A stretch of DNA of 64,000 nucleotides from Butyricicoccus sp. (GTDB taxonomy: Bacteria; Bacillota; Clostridia; Oscillospirales; Butyricicoccaceae). The notes beneath the pieces are model-generated. The model was not told the DNA's origin, did no database searches, and was given only the letters and a program-made list of their open reading frames with translations. The stretch's first letter is position 1. Each line of letters opens with the position of its first letter. The stretch is from positions 1-64,000 of the forward strand of contig JAGHIZ010000111.1 of assembly GCA_017886875.1 (NCBI GenBank), in the 5' to 3' direction. The translations under genes and the position numbers were made by a program. Positions 8,245-17,182 of the stretch are shown in pieces.

Positions 8245-8844
8245 TTATGCTATAGAATATTCACCATCTACTAAAACTGTAACAGTTTCTTTTGCTTTAA
8301 ATCCTGCACCTTTAGTAGTTGCAATATATCTATGATTTATAGATAAACTTTCATCTGCACAAAGAACAGAACCGCCTGATAAATCGGTAAGACCAGTGCC
8401 AGCACTTTCTATACATGTTGCACTACCACGCTGAATAATAATTTCAGTGTTTAATCCAAGCTTTAAGAATGAATTTGCATCAACTTCAAGCACTTCCCAA
8501 TTACCACTATTACTGCTTACGCCTCCGGCATTTGCAACTTTTTTAGCAAATTCATCATCTTTTGCAAGATTTGCAGCTAAAGATGCAACTTTATTATCAA
8601 TTGCTTGACTAAGTTCAATTATTTTTCTCTCCATAGCAGATTGATAACTATTGGTTTGATTTTTTATTGTACTATCAGCAGAACTTATAATAGAAGGTGT
8701 AAGAACTTGCTCTAAATAGCTTTTAGTAATAAGCGGGTCTGAATCAGAGCCGTATTCAGCAGCAACAGCAGCATAGCCAGTTGCAAGCATACATACCATA
8801 AGGACAGCTCCGACGGTAATTGTAAATCTACGTTTGTTTTTCAC
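8245..8844 (-). CDS. secreted hypothetical protein, 199 aa
   Basis: An N-terminal signal peptide (positive start, hydrophobic 9-25, likely cleavage after AVA/A) precedes a region with DPLITKSYLE and a coiled-coil-like middle (about 55-100). A C-terminal beta-rich domain contains EIIIQRGSA and a Thr-Asp-Leu-Ser-Gly-Gly turn. The architecture resembles a secreted family I recall from Oscillospiraceae, but its function is unknown. The start is GTG with GGAG about 10 nt upstream. It follows mazF by 20 bp on the same strand and is probably co-transcribed. The association with mazF does not by itself imply an antitoxin: it has a signal peptide and no DNA-binding motif. Confidence 0.75.
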   Translation of the reverse strand: MKNKRRFTITVGAVLMVCMLATGYAAVAAEYGSDSDPLITKSYLEQVLTPSIISSADSTIKNQTNSYQSAMERKIIELSQAIDNKVASLAANLAKDDEFAKKVANAGGVSSNSGNWEVLEVDANSFLKLGLNTEIIIQRGSATCIESAGTGLTDLSGGSVLCADESLSINHRYIATTKGAGFKAKETVTVLVDGEYSIA

Positions 8845-8864
8845 CGTTTGGTAACTCCTCGTTT

Positions 8865-9230
8865 TTAATCAGTAGGCTGCACTCCGAGACCGAAACTCAC
8901 TGCTAAGGCTTCATCAACCGAACGCATGTGAGCTTCATCTAAACAGCCCATTTTTTCACGCAGTCGTTTTTTGTCCAGAGTACGAATCTGCTCGGTTAAT
9001 ACAATAGAATCCTTTGTTAAACCGAAGGATTTAGCACCAAGCTCAATATGAGTTGGCATTTTTGTTTTGTTTACTTGTGAGGTGATGGCGGCAGCAATTA
9101 CAGTAGGACTGAATTTGTTTCCGACATTATTCTGGACAATAAGTACCGGACGTATACCGCCTTGTTCGCTGCCCACAACGGGGCTTAAATCAGCATAAAA
9201 AATATCTCCTCGTTTGATATTATGATCCAC
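8865..9230 (-). CDS. mazF: MazF/EndoA-family mRNA interferase
   Basis: The 121-aa PemK/MazF-fold toxin cleaves RNA at short motifs. It closely follows B. subtilis Ndo[21 protein letters not shown] at the N-terminus, [15 protein letters not shown], and [10 protein letters not shown]. The R and S/T residues of the active site (GGIRPV, AAITS) are intact. The GTG at 9230 is preferred over the one at 9239, because GGAG lies 10 nt before it and only 1 nt before the other. It is downstream of alr, as in Bacilli, but the usual antitoxin gene between alr and mazF is absent. Confidence 0.9.
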   Translation of the reverse strand: MDHNIKRGDIFYADLSPVVGSEQGGIRPVLIVQNNVGNKFSPTVIAAAITSQVNKTKMPTHIELGAKSFGLTKDSIVLTEQIRTLDKKRLREKMGCLDEAHMRSVDEALAVSFGLGVQPTD

Positions 9231-9384
9231 GTTTGTCACACTCCGATGGAAAGAATTTCAGGAGTTTAAGTAGTCCTGTAACTCTATGTTTCCCATTAAA
9301 GAGGGAGTTTATAAGAAATGGCATAGAAAAAATTAAAAACCATTTCCTGTGGCATTATATGTAGCAGAGGATAAAAAGGTTAAA

Positions 9385-10512
9385 CTATCCATTTATGTAG
9401 ATACGAGGCACACGAGCAGATGCTGCACAAAGCACTTCATAGGATATAGTGCCAGAAGCTATTGCCACATCATCTGCTGTGATAAGATTATCACCAAAGA
9501 TAGTAACCTCATCACCACGTTTTAAATCAACACCGTTTGGCACTTCAATCATACACATATCCATGCAAATCCTGCCAAGCACAGAAGCTTTTTTACCCTT
9601 TACAGATATATGTACATTACCTGAGCCGCTGCGGAGATAACCATCAGCATAGCCTATAGAAATAACAGCTTCTTTTATAGGGTGCTTTACAAGGTAAGTG
9701 CGACCATAACTAACAGTTCGACCTTCTTCAACATCACGCACTTGAACGACACGAGCTTTAATACGCATTGCAGGGCGAAGGTCAAGTGTGCGAGGTAAAG
9801 AAGTATCCGGATAATAACCATATAATATTATTCCTGCACGAACCATATCATAATATCCTTCTTTATATTGTAGCACACCGCCACTGTTTGCACAATGTTT
9901 AAGTGGAATATTTAAACCCGCTTGTTCGAGTTTTTGTGCAATAGTATGAAATTCTTCCATTTGTTTATGTGTAAAATCTGAACCATCAACAGTATCAGCT
10001 ACTGCAAAATGAGTGAACATACCCTCAATAATAAGACCTTCAAGTTTGGAAAGATTTAAAATTTCGTTTACAGTTTCATCTACATGACGGGCAGGAAAGC
10101 CTATGCGTGTCATGCCTGTATCAAGTGCAAAATGTATACGAATTGGTTTTCCTTCTTTTTGTGCTGCACCCGAAAAAACCAGTGCAGTTTCACTATCATA
10201 AACAGGAACAGCTATGTCATAACGTGCGATAAGATAAGCATCTTCATCACCAACATAACCTAAAATCATAATTGGAAGTGTAACCCCTTGCTCTCTAAGC
10301 TCGATTGCCTCGCTTACAGTAGCTACTGCAAAATACGAAACACCAGCTTTAGCTAAACATTGAGCCACACGAAAACTACCATGTCCATAAGCATCAGCTT
10401 TGATTATACCCATTATAGGACAATTTCCAACATGTTTTTGAATTTCTTTAAAATTATGCTCAATAGCACTTAAATCAATTTCTGCCCATGTGCGATGGTT
10501 ATTTTGTTGCAT
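9385..10512 (-). CDS. alr: alanine racemase
   Basis: This 375-aa PLP enzyme makes D-alanine for peptidoglycan. The N-terminal AEIDLSAIEHN is followed by the PLP lysine in GIIKADAYGHG, the barrel motif DTGMTRIGF, and the C-terminal beta domain with the catalytic-Tyr region (VSYGRTY) and RICMDMCMI. The open frame extends upstream to 10620, but those 36 residues do not fit the family and overlap the preceding gene. The ATG at 10512 gives the standard length, although its ribosome-binding site is weak (AAAGG, long spacing). Gene order lipoprotein-alr-mazF matches ydcC-alr-ndoA of Bacillus. Confidence 0.93.
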   Translation of the reverse strand: MQQNNHRTWAEIDLSAIEHNFKEIQKHVGNCPIMGIIKADAYGHGSFRVAQCLAKAGVSYFAVATVSEAIELREQGVTLPIMILGYVGDEDAYLIARYDIAVPVYDSETALVFSGAAQKEGKPIRIHFALDTGMTRIGFPARHVDETVNEILNLSKLEGLIIEGMFTHFAVADTVDGSDFTHKQMEEFHTIAQKLEQAGLNIPLKHCANSGGVLQYKEGYYDMVRAGIILYGYYPDTSLPRTLDLRPAMRIKARVVQVRDVEEGRTVSYGRTYLVKHPIKEAVISIGYADGYLRSGSGNVHISVKGKKASVLGRICMDMCMIEVPNGVDLKRGDEVTIFGDNLITADDVAIASGTISYEVLCAASARVPRIYING

Positions 10513-10534
10513 ATAATTTACACGACCTTTTGGT

Positions 10535-11116
10535 TTAATTAGTTTTATTAAAAAATGCTTGCAAAACTCGCTCTCCATCTGTGTAAACTTCGGCATACAT
10601 AGGTAAAAGAGTGGTTTCATAAAGCCAAACTTGACTTGTTATAGGTTTTTCATCAGTTATAGTTTCATACCTTGCAACTAAAAGCTTTTGACCAGATTGT
10701 ATTTCTTTCCAAACTTCATCAGGTTCATTATTTATAAGAGTTGCAATAAGATTAGGCATAAAATCAGCGGGAGATGTGCCAAATTGTGCCGATATATCAA
10801 AGTCAAGCACAGTATCATTATAGTTTATAGTTATATTATCTTTAGAATTACCTGTGCTGTTTATTACAATTCCTGATAATGAGTTCGGATTTTCAATAGT
10901 CAAGGTTTGACCATACTCCTTATTATACTCAAATTTGCAGTCATATTCCAGTATAGATTGCCCAGAATCGCAAAGAAATTTTATTTCTGTTTCAAAATCA
11001 GATAAATCAGAATATGTTTGCTTGATTTTATCAGCAGATTTTTCTATATTATCTTGGTTTATATTACAGCCACAAAGCAAAATAAGCAAAGATAACATAC
11101 ATAATTTCTTTTTCAA
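10535..11116 (-). CDS. YdcC/LolA-like lipoprotein
   Basis: This 193-aa lipoprotein has a short signal sequence ending in a lipobox (LLCGC, Cys near 17). The mature part is beta-rich, alternating in the manner of LolA-like folds that bind lipids. It is assigned by synteny as well as by type: in B. subtilis the LolA-like sporulation lipoprotein YdcC also sits immediately before alr. The start is TTG, with AAAAGGAG 9 nt upstream. Sequence alone would only support 'lipoprotein'. Confidence 0.65.
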   Translation of the reverse strand: MKKKLCMLSLLILLCGCNINQDNIEKSADKIKQTYSDLSDFETEIKFLCDSGQSILEYDCKFEYNKEYGQTLTIENPNSLSGIVINSTGNSKDNITINYNDTVLDFDISAQFGTSPADFMPNLIATLINNEPDEVWKEIQSGQKLLVARYETITDEKPITSQVWLYETTLLPMYAEVYTDGERVLQAFFNKTN

Positions 11117-11145
11117 AATATCAGCTCCTTTTTAAAAGGAGAGAA

Positions 11146-12003
11146 TTAGCACCCTACAATATCAAGCATAACTGCCCAAATATTATTTAGTATATCACTT
11201 GGAGTCATAGAATATTGTCCGAACTGTTTTGCAGATATATCACCAGCAGCACCATGAAGCCACGCACCTACACAAGCAGCATCGAAAGGGGATAGACCTT
11301 GACCTATAAGTGATAGTATTATACCAGATAAAACATCGCCACTACCGCCTTTAGCCATTCCTGCATTGCCTGTTGTGTTTTGAAAATGACATTTAGACGC
11401 ATTAAGAACATTTGTTCGATGACTCTTTAAAAGCACAGTTGTGTTTGTTTGCTGACAAAATTTTATCGCATTTTGTATAGTTGGTTCTAATACAGAAAGA
11501 CGCTTAAACTCTCCATAATGTGGTGTTAATACAATTTGAGCATTAGATTTACTCAGTAAATCTATATGCCCAGAAAATGCATTTATGCCATCAGCATCTA
11601 AAACAATAGGGCAGGAGAGTGATAAAACAAGCTTGTGCACCAATAAATCAAGCTCATCTGAACGACCAAGCCCACAGCCAATAAGCACACAATCAGCATG
11701 ACTTGCAAGCTCATAAAGCTCATCAAAAGAATTAAGGCAGAATTTGCCGCTGGTATCACAAGTTATAGGACGTATAACAGGTTCGTTTAATTTGCTTGCT
11801 AGTATAGGATATATAGTGTTAGGTACAGCAAGTGTCACAACACCACTTCCAGTCTTAACAGCAGCCTGTGAAGCAAAATATGCCGCACCAGTATAGCCCA
11901 TACAGCCACATATAGCAAGCACACGCCCATAATGATTTTTATTTGTTTCCTGCTCTCTAGGTTTTATAAGCGTTTTCACAAAATCTTTAGTTATATATTC
12001 CAT
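11146..12003 (-). CDS. nnrD: ADP-dependent NAD(P)H-hydrate dehydratase
   Basis: This 285-aa ribokinase-fold enzyme repairs damaged NAD(P)H hydrates. Key segments are CGCMGYTGAAYFA, LTPHYGEFKRL, and the nucleotide-binding anion hole GGSGDVLSGI (near 220-229). The N-terminal NnrE epimerase domain found in many bacterial fusions is missing, so this is the stand-alone dehydratase. GGAGG precedes the ATG. The gene heads the run nnrD-lipoprotein-alr-mazF-secreted protein on the minus strand. Confidence 0.88.
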   Translation of the reverse strand: MEYITKDFVKTLIKPREQETNKNHYGRVLAICGCMGYTGAAYFASQAAVKTGSGVVTLAVPNTIYPILASKLNEPVIRPITCDTSGKFCLNSFDELYELASHADCVLIGCGLGRSDELDLLVHKLVLSLSCPIVLDADGINAFSGHIDLLSKSNAQIVLTPHYGEFKRLSVLEPTIQNAIKFCQQTNTTVLLKSHRTNVLNASKCHFQNTTGNAGMAKGGSGDVLSGIILSLIGQGLSPFDAACVGAWLHGAAGDISAKQFGQYSMTPSDILNNIWAVMLDIVGC

Positions 12004-12022
12004 AATTTTAAACCTCCAAAAT

Positions 12023-12054
12023 AAGAAAAGCTGTACAGCATAAACTGTACAGCT
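12023..12054 (-). terminator. terminator after the cyclophilin gene
   Basis: Perfect 10-bp stem AGCTGTACAG/CTGTACAGCT with a 6-nt loop, followed on the minus strand by TTTTCTTATTTT. It separates the cyclophilin gene from nnrD. Confidence 0.85.
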
Positions 12055-12059
12055 AAATT

Positions 12060-12671
12060 TTACTCTATAATAGTTATAGTTTCAATAACAGGTTGATTTT
12101 CAGCAGGGATAGAGTCACTGAGACCAAGTTCGTTCATTTTTTCACATATAGCATCAACAACTTCCATACCTTCTGTAACATGACCAAATGCAGCATATTG
12201 TCCATCAAGATAGGTTGAATCTGCTTGTACAATAAAAAATTGACTGCTTGCACTATCATTGTCTTGTGAACGAGCCATAGAGATTACGCCACGCACATGA
12301 GAAATATCATTTTTAACGCCATTTTGTTCAAATTCGCCTTTGATATTGGTATCAGAACCGCCTGTACCGTTGCCTAATGGGTCACCGCCTTGTATCATAA
12401 AGCCATCTATAATCCTATGGAATGTTAGACCATTATAAAAACCATCATTTGCAAGATTTACAAAGTTTGTAACGGTTATTGGTGCGGTATCTGCATCAAG
12501 TTCAAGTTTTATTGTTCCGTAATCTTTTACCACAATCTCCGCTGTGTGTTTACCAGATAAAAGGTTAGCATTATTTTGTGTTTCTTCTTGTTGCTGATTT
12601 TCTCCACAGCCAGTTAAAAGTGTAGTTACCATAAAACAAGCAAGAAGAATTGAAAATATTCTTTTTTTCAT
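12060..12671 (-). CDS. cyclophilin-type peptidyl-prolyl isomerase, lipoprotein
   Basis: This 203-aa surface foldase has a signal peptide with lipobox LLTGC (Cys near 22), a short Gln/Asn linker and a complete cyclophilin domain (about 40-203). Diagnostic residues are FHRIIDGFMIQGGDP (catalytic Arg), SMARS and SSQFFI. It probably helps fold exported proteins at the membrane. GGAGGAAAG precedes the ATG, and a terminator closes the gene, so it is monocistronic. Confidence 0.92.
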   Translation of the reverse strand: MKKRIFSILLACFMVTTLLTGCGENQQQEETQNNANLLSGKHTAEIVVKDYGTIKLELDADTAPITVTNFVNLANDGFYNGLTFHRIIDGFMIQGGDPLGNGTGGSDTNIKGEFEQNGVKNDISHVRGVISMARSQDNDSASSQFFIVQADSTYLDGQYAAFGHVTEGMEVVDAICEKMNELGLSDSIPAENQPVIETITIIE

Positions 12672-12819
12672 AACTTTCCTCCAAAACGCATTTTAAATAA
12701 ATGATACCATAAAATACATTAAAAATAAATGTAGATTATATGTATTTTTAGTATATGTAATAATCACTAGAAAAAAACGTAATGTATACGAAAATTTGCG
12801 ATTAAGCGGGAAAAACGTC

Positions 12820-12847
12820 TTGACAATATTATTTGTGTAAGTATAAT
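12820..12847 (+). promoter_or_regulatory. sigma-A promoter of the polyamine operon
   Basis: TTGACA at 12820-12825 and TATAAT at 12842-12847 are both perfect consensus boxes with a 16-bp spacer. The predicted transcript starts near 12854, leaving about 370 nt before the speD start codon. Confidence 0.8.
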
Positions 12848-12854
12848 ATATTGT

Positions 12855-13204
12855 TAGTATGATATGAGGTGCAGCAGTGCTGTTATCTTTCATGCAAATA
12901 TTTTCTGACCACTCGTAAGCGAGTCAAGGCCATGCGGACAGCCGGGTCAACTGCCGAATGGCAACTTTATTTGTTGCCTTTATTGATTGAGTAAAAACTC
13001 AAATTTTATAAGTTGGTTACTTTATAACCAGTGTGCAACGTGTGCACATAAGGCTTGTGAAAACGTCAATAAGAGTAGTAAAAGTGAAATATTTGCTATA
13101 TAGACTCTGCTCCAACATTTCCCTCTATGAAATGATAATGTATTCATTTCCTTAACTTGACGATATACGCAAGCAATGAACATCACGTTGCTTGCGTTTT
13201 TTTA
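12855..13204 (+). ncRNA. long structured leader of speD, candidate riboswitch/attenuator
   Basis: About 350 nt lie between a consensus promoter and a strong terminator set 24 nt before the speD start. The GC-rich 5' half forms local helices: GACTCGCTTACGAGT-type pairing at 12911-12923, GGCAAC with GTTGCC around 12960-12977, GAGT with ACTC near 12988-12999, and a GTGCAC region at 13032-13044. The 5' GGTGCAG (12871-12877) can pair with CTGCTCC near 13108-13114, closing a large multibranch domain. I do not recognise a known class: it is not a T-box, and the lysine, SAM-I and M-box signatures are incomplete. A stand-alone small RNA is the alternative. Confidence 0.55.
13167..13204 (+). terminator. 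intrinsic terminator immediately upstream of speD
   Basis: ACGCAAGCAA (13167-13176) pairs perfectly with TTGCTTGCGT (13188-13197) and runs into seven Ts. Because the only good promoter is upstream of it, this hairpin must be conditional if speD is expressed from that promoter. Confidence 0.85.
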
Positions 13205-13227
13205 TTTTTTTAGTGGAGGGAGCCTGT

Positions 13228-13998
13228 GTGGAACAGAAACTTAAATTATATGGATTTAATAATTTAACAAAAGCTCTTAGTTTTAACATATATGATGTAT
13301 GCTATGCTAAAACACCAAGAGAACAAATAGACTATATAGCTTATATTGATGAGCAATATAACTCAGAACGTCTTACAAAAATTTTAACTAATCTTACAGA
13401 TATGATTGGTGCCAATGTGCTTAATATATCAAAACAGGATTTTGACCCTCAAGGTGCATCTGTGACTTTGCTTATTGCTGAGCAAACTATGGTGCCAGTA
13501 GGGGAAACTCAAGTAGCACATCTTGATAAAAGCCATGTTACTGTTCATACTTACCCAGAGTATCACCCAGAAACATGTCTTGCAACTTTTAGAGTAGATA
13601 TAGATGTTGCAACTTGTGGCGAAATTACTCCGCTTTCTACACTTGATTATCTTATCGGTTCATTCGACTCTGATATTATAACTATGGATTATCGTGTAAG
13701 AGGTTTCACAAGAGATGTGAACGGTCAAAAACTGTTTTTAGACCATAAAATTGCATCAATTCAGGATTATATTGACCCTAAAACTTTAAGAAAATATGAT
13801 GCAGTTGATATAAATGTTTATGGTTCTAATCTATTCCACACAAGAATGATGGTTAAGGATATAGATTTACAAAATTATCTATTTAAAACAGATGCATATG
13901 AATTACCGCCTAAGGTTCGTCTTGATATTATGCACAACCTTAGAAAAGAAATGATAGAAATTTTTAGTGGTAGAAATATTTACAGCCAAGGTGAATGA
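13228..13998 (+). CDS. speD: S-adenosylmethionine decarboxylase proenzyme, class 1A
   Basis: This 256-aa pyruvoyl enzyme makes decarboxylated SAM, the aminopropyl donor. It aligns along its length with E. coli SpeD: KLKLYGFNNLTKALSF, IYDVCYAKT, the self-cleavage region HLDKSHVTVHTYPE (Ser before His becomes the pyruvoyl group), and YRVRGFTRDVNG. The GTG at 13228 with GGAGGG upstream is the start. The frame opens earlier at a TTG, but that is inside the terminator. It overlaps speA by four bases. Confidence 0.95.
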   Translation: MEQKLKLYGFNNLTKALSFNIYDVCYAKTPREQIDYIAYIDEQYNSERLTKILTNLTDMIGANVLNISKQDFDPQGASVTLLIAEQTMVPVGETQVAHLDKSHVTVHTYPEYHPETCLATFRVDIDVATCGEITPLSTLDYLIGSFDSDIITMDYRVRGFTRDVNGQKLFLDHKIASIQDYIDPKTLRKYDAVDINVYGSNLFHTRMMVKDIDLQNYLFKTDAYELPPKVRLDIMHNLRKEMIEIFSGRNIYSQGE

Positions 13999-15458
13999 GT
14001 ATGAAGAAATTAACACAGGAGCAAGCACCTATTTATGAAGCGTTACAACGTTTTCGTAAAATGCGTGTAGTTCCATTTGATGTGCCAGGACACAAAAGAG
14101 GTCGAGGAAATCCAGAGCTTGCAGCACTACTAGGAGAGACCTGTGTTCAGATGGACGTTAATTCTATGAAACCGCTTGATAATCTTTGTCACCCGATTTC
14201 AGTTATAAGAGATGCGGAAATTTTAGCTGCTGAAGCGTTTGGTGCGGCTCATGCATTTTTAATGGTTGGTGGTACTACTTCAGCCGTTCAAAGTATGGTA
14301 CTTTCGGTTGTAGCTAGAGGAGAGAAAATTATTCTTCCTAGAAATGTACATCGTAGCGTTATGGGAGCGTTAGTGCTTTGTGGTGCTGTTCCTGTATATG
14401 TAAATCCCGCTTGTGATGAGCGACTGGGTATACCTCTTGGTATGAGTGTCAAAGATGTAGAAAAGGCTATAAAAGAAAATCCAGATGCAAAGGCTGTTCT
14501 GGTAAATAATCCAACATATTACGGTATTTGTTCGGATTTACGCTCTATTGTAAAACTGGCACATGATAATAATATGTTATGTCTTGCAGATGAAGCTCAT
14601 GGCACACATTTTTACTTTGGTGAAAATTTACCTGTGTCAGCTATGAAAGCGGGTGCAGATATGGCAGCTGTATCTATGCACAAATCAGGCGGCAGTCTTA
14701 CACAGTCATCACTTTTACTTGCTAATAAATCTATGAGTGAAGGTCATATAAGGCAGATTATAAATTTAACTCAGACTACAAGTGGTTCATATTTGCTTTT
14801 AAGCTCGCTTGATATTTCAAGAAGAAATTTAGCTCTTAGAGGTAAAGAAGCTTTTGCTAGAGTTTCTCAGCTTGCAGATTATGCACGAAATGAAATAAAT
14901 GCAATCGGTGGATACTATGCTTTCTCAAAAGAACTTATAAATGGCGATAGTATCTATGATTTTGATACAACAAAGTTGTCTGTTAATACCCTTGATATTG
15001 GTCTTGCAGGTATTGAAGTATATGACTTACTTAGAGATGAATATGATATACAAATTGAGTTTGGCGATTTAGGTAATATACTTGCTTATCTATCTATTGG
15101 TGATAGAGAACGTGAGATAGAAAGGCTTGTTGGTGCTTTAGCTGAAGTAAAACGCCGTTTTGCTAAATCTGATAAAACAGGACTTATGGAGCATGAATAT
15201 ATTGACCCAGAAGTTGCAGTTTCTCCACAAGAGGCATTTTATGCAAAACATGAGTCATTGCCAATAGAGCAAACAGCGGGCAGAGTTTGTAGCGAATTTG
15301 TTATGTGTTATCCACCAGGAATACCAATTTTAACTCCAGGTGAGAAAATAACACAGCCAATTTTGGATTATATTAAATACGCAAAAGAAAAGGGCTGTTC
15401 TATGACAGGTCCAGAAGATGCACAAATTGAGCGATTAAATGTACTGAAAGAGGTGTAA
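13995..15458 (+). CDS. speA: arginine decarboxylase (aspartate aminotransferase-fold Orn/Lys/Arg decarboxylase)
   Basis: This 487-aa PLP enzyme has the family's large domain: FDVPGHKRGRG, MVGGTTSAVQ, ADEAHGTH, and the PLP lysine in SMHKSGGSLTQSS. The small C-terminal domain (about 390-487) ends with YPPGIPILTPGE. The length matches B. subtilis SpeA. Arginine rather than lysine or ornithine is inferred because agmatinase is encoded in the same operon, giving arginine to agmatine to putrescine. The start overlaps the speD stop. Confidence 0.9.
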   Translation: MSMKKLTQEQAPIYEALQRFRKMRVVPFDVPGHKRGRGNPELAALLGETCVQMDVNSMKPLDNLCHPISVIRDAEILAAEAFGAAHAFLMVGGTTSAVQSMVLSVVARGEKIILPRNVHRSVMGALVLCGAVPVYVNPACDERLGIPLGMSVKDVEKAIKENPDAKAVLVNNPTYYGICSDLRSIVKLAHDNNMLCLADEAHGTHFYFGENLPVSAMKAGADMAAVSMHKSGGSLTQSSLLLANKSMSEGHIRQIINLTQTTSGSYLLLSSLDISRRNLALRGKEAFARVSQLADYARNEINAIGGYYAFSKELINGDSIYDFDTTKLSVNTLDIGLAGIEVYDLLRDEYDIQIEFGDLGNILAYLSIGDREREIERLVGALAEVKRRFAKSDKTGLMEHEYIDPEVAVSPQEAFYAKHESLPIEQTAGRVCSEFVMCYPPGIPILTPGEKITQPILDYIKYAKEKGCSMTGPEDAQIERLNVLKEV

Positions 15459-15460
15459 AA

Positions 15461-16321
15461 GTGGATTTTTGGTTTTCTGAGGCACATACCCCTAATGTAA
15501 AATTATCAATTAAAGTAGACCGCCAACTTTATAGCGGGAAAAGCGAATTTCAGAGAATAGATGTTTTTGATTCTCCAGAGTTTGGTAGATTTTTAGCTCT
15601 TGATGGCTATATGATGCTTACTGAAAAAGATGAGTTTATTTATCATGAAATGATTACTCATGTGCCTATGGCAGTACACCCGAATGTAAAAAAGGTGCTT
15701 GTTATTGGTGCTGGTGATGGTGGTGTTGTGCGTGAGCTTACACAATATCATAATATAGAACATATAGACATGGTAGAGATTGACCCATTAGTTGTTGAGG
15801 TATGTAAGAAATATTTACCTAAAACTGCTTGTAGATTTCACGATGAAAGACTTACAATACACTATGAAGATGGACTGAAGTTTGTGCGTTCTCGTGAAAA
15901 TGAGTATGATTTAATTATTGTTGATTCTACTGACCCATTTGGCCCTGGAGAAGGATTATTCACAAGAGAGTTTTATGGTAACTGCTATAAGGCTCTTAAA
16001 GAAGATGGTATTATGGTAAATCAGCATGAAAGCCCATTTTATGATGCAGATGCTACCGCTATGCAAAGAGCCCATAAACGTATAGTTGAGTCTTTTCCAA
16101 TAAGCAGAGTATATCAAGCACATATACCAACTTACCCATCTGGTCATTGGCTTTTTGGCTTTGCATCTAAAAAATACCACCCATTAAAAGATTTAAAAGA
16201 AACTGCATGGAATATGTATTCTATTCCTTGTAAGTATTATACAACAACGCTGCATAAAGGTGCTTTCTATTTGCCAGCGTATGTAGAGGAGATGTTAAAA
16301 GATGTTGAGTCCGAATGTTGA
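15461..16321 (+). CDS. speE: spermidine synthase
   Basis: This 286-aa aminopropyltransferase has a small N-terminal beta domain and a Rossmann domain with VIGAGDGGVVREL (about 82-94), DMVEIDPLVVE, and the catalytic gate VDSTDPFGPGEGLF. It transfers aminopropyl from SpeD-made decarboxylated SAM to putrescine. The start is GTG, 3 bp after the speA stop. Its last 20 bases overlap speB in another frame. Confidence 0.94.
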   Translation: MDFWFSEAHTPNVKLSIKVDRQLYSGKSEFQRIDVFDSPEFGRFLALDGYMMLTEKDEFIYHEMITHVPMAVHPNVKKVLVIGAGDGGVVRELTQYHNIEHIDMVEIDPLVVEVCKKYLPKTACRFHDERLTIHYEDGLKFVRSRENEYDLIIVDSTDPFGPGEGLFTREFYGNCYKALKEDGIMVNQHESPFYDADATAMQRAHKRIVESFPISRVYQAHIPTYPSGHWLFGFASKKYHPLKDLKETAWNMYSIPCKYYTTTLHKGAFYLPAYVEEMLKDVESEC

Positions 16322-17156
16322 AACATTTTTATTATGTGATACACCGTATGATAAAGCTGATATAGTATTATTTGGTGCTCCATATGATTCCACCACTTCA
16401 TTTAGACCAGGAACTCGTTTTGGTCCACATGCTATACGTTCAGAGTCTTTTGGCTTAGAGAGTTATTCACCTTATCAGGACAAAGATTTAGAGGATTATG
16501 CTATTTTAGATGCAGGTGATTTAGAACTTCGCTTTGGTGGTCCAGAAGATGCACTAGAACAGATTGAAAAGCAGACAGAGCAAATTTTATCTGACAATAA
16601 ACTGCCATTTCTTCTAGGTGGTGAGCACCTTGTAACACTTGGCTCTTTTAGAGCTGTCGCTAAAAAATACCCAGATGTGCATATTATTCATTTTGATGCA
16701 CATACAGACCTTAGAGAAGATTATCTAGGTGAACCTCTTTCTCATGCTTGTGTTATTCGTCGTTGCTGGGATATAATAGGTGATAATAAAATTTATCAGT
16801 TTGGTATTCGTTCTGGTGAACGTGCTGAATGGCAATGGGGAAAAGAGCATGTTACAACTAATAAATTTAATTTAAATGGTTTAGAAGAAGTTGTAGACAA
16901 GCTAGCTGATAAGCCAGTATATTTTACTTTAGACCTTGATGTGTTAGACCCATCGGTTTTTTGTGGAACAGGCACACCAGAACCAGGTGGAGTTAGCTTT
17001 GATGAGCTAAGAAAAGCTGTAACATTAGTTTGTAGTAAATTAAATATTGTCGGTTGTGATGTAAATGAATTAAGCCCACATTATGATGCTAGTGGTGCAT
17101 CTACTGCGGTTGCTTGTAAAATTGTGCGTGAAATGCTTCTCGCGCTAAATAAATAG
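16302..17156 (+). CDS. speB: agmatinase
   Basis: This 284-aa ureohydrolase cleaves agmatine to putrescine and urea. All binuclear Mn motifs are present: GGEHLVTLG, HFDAHTDLR (DxHxD), and LDLDVLDPSVFCGTGTPEPGG (DxDxxDP). GTRFGPHAIR near the start is typical of agmatinases. GAGGAG lies about 9 nt before the ATG. The overlap with speE indicates tight co-expression. Confidence 0.94.
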   Translation: MLSPNVETFLLCDTPYDKADIVLFGAPYDSTTSFRPGTRFGPHAIRSESFGLESYSPYQDKDLEDYAILDAGDLELRFGGPEDALEQIEKQTEQILSDNKLPFLLGGEHLVTLGSFRAVAKKYPDVHIIHFDAHTDLREDYLGEPLSHACVIRRCWDIIGDNKIYQFGIRSGERAEWQWGKEHVTTNKFNLNGLEEVVDKLADKPVYFTLDLDVLDPSVFCGTGTPEPGGVSFDELRKAVTLVCSKLNIVGCDVNELSPHYDASGASTAVACKIVREMLLALNK

Positions 17157-17182
17157 ATATATAAACTTAGGAGGAAATTCCA

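Noticed and set aside
8245..8844. Secreted 199-aa protein as the MazF antitoxin
   Set aside because: It has a signal peptide and lies downstream of the toxin, and it carries no MazE-like DNA-binding segment, so it would be exported away from the cytosolic toxin.
12693..12893. Minus-strand 66-aa ORF over the speD promoter
   Set aside because: It overlaps a consensus promoter and has no ribosome-binding site; its composition is typical of A/T-rich chance frames.
12855..13166. Lysine riboswitch or M-box assignment for the speD leader
   Set aside because: Single elements such as GAGGTGC, GCCGAA and GGGTCAAC occur, but the conserved cores are incomplete and not in the right order.
13192..13227. 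TTG start of speD at 13192
   Set aside because: It lies in the terminator T-run, and GTG 13228 has GGAGGG and matches the family start.
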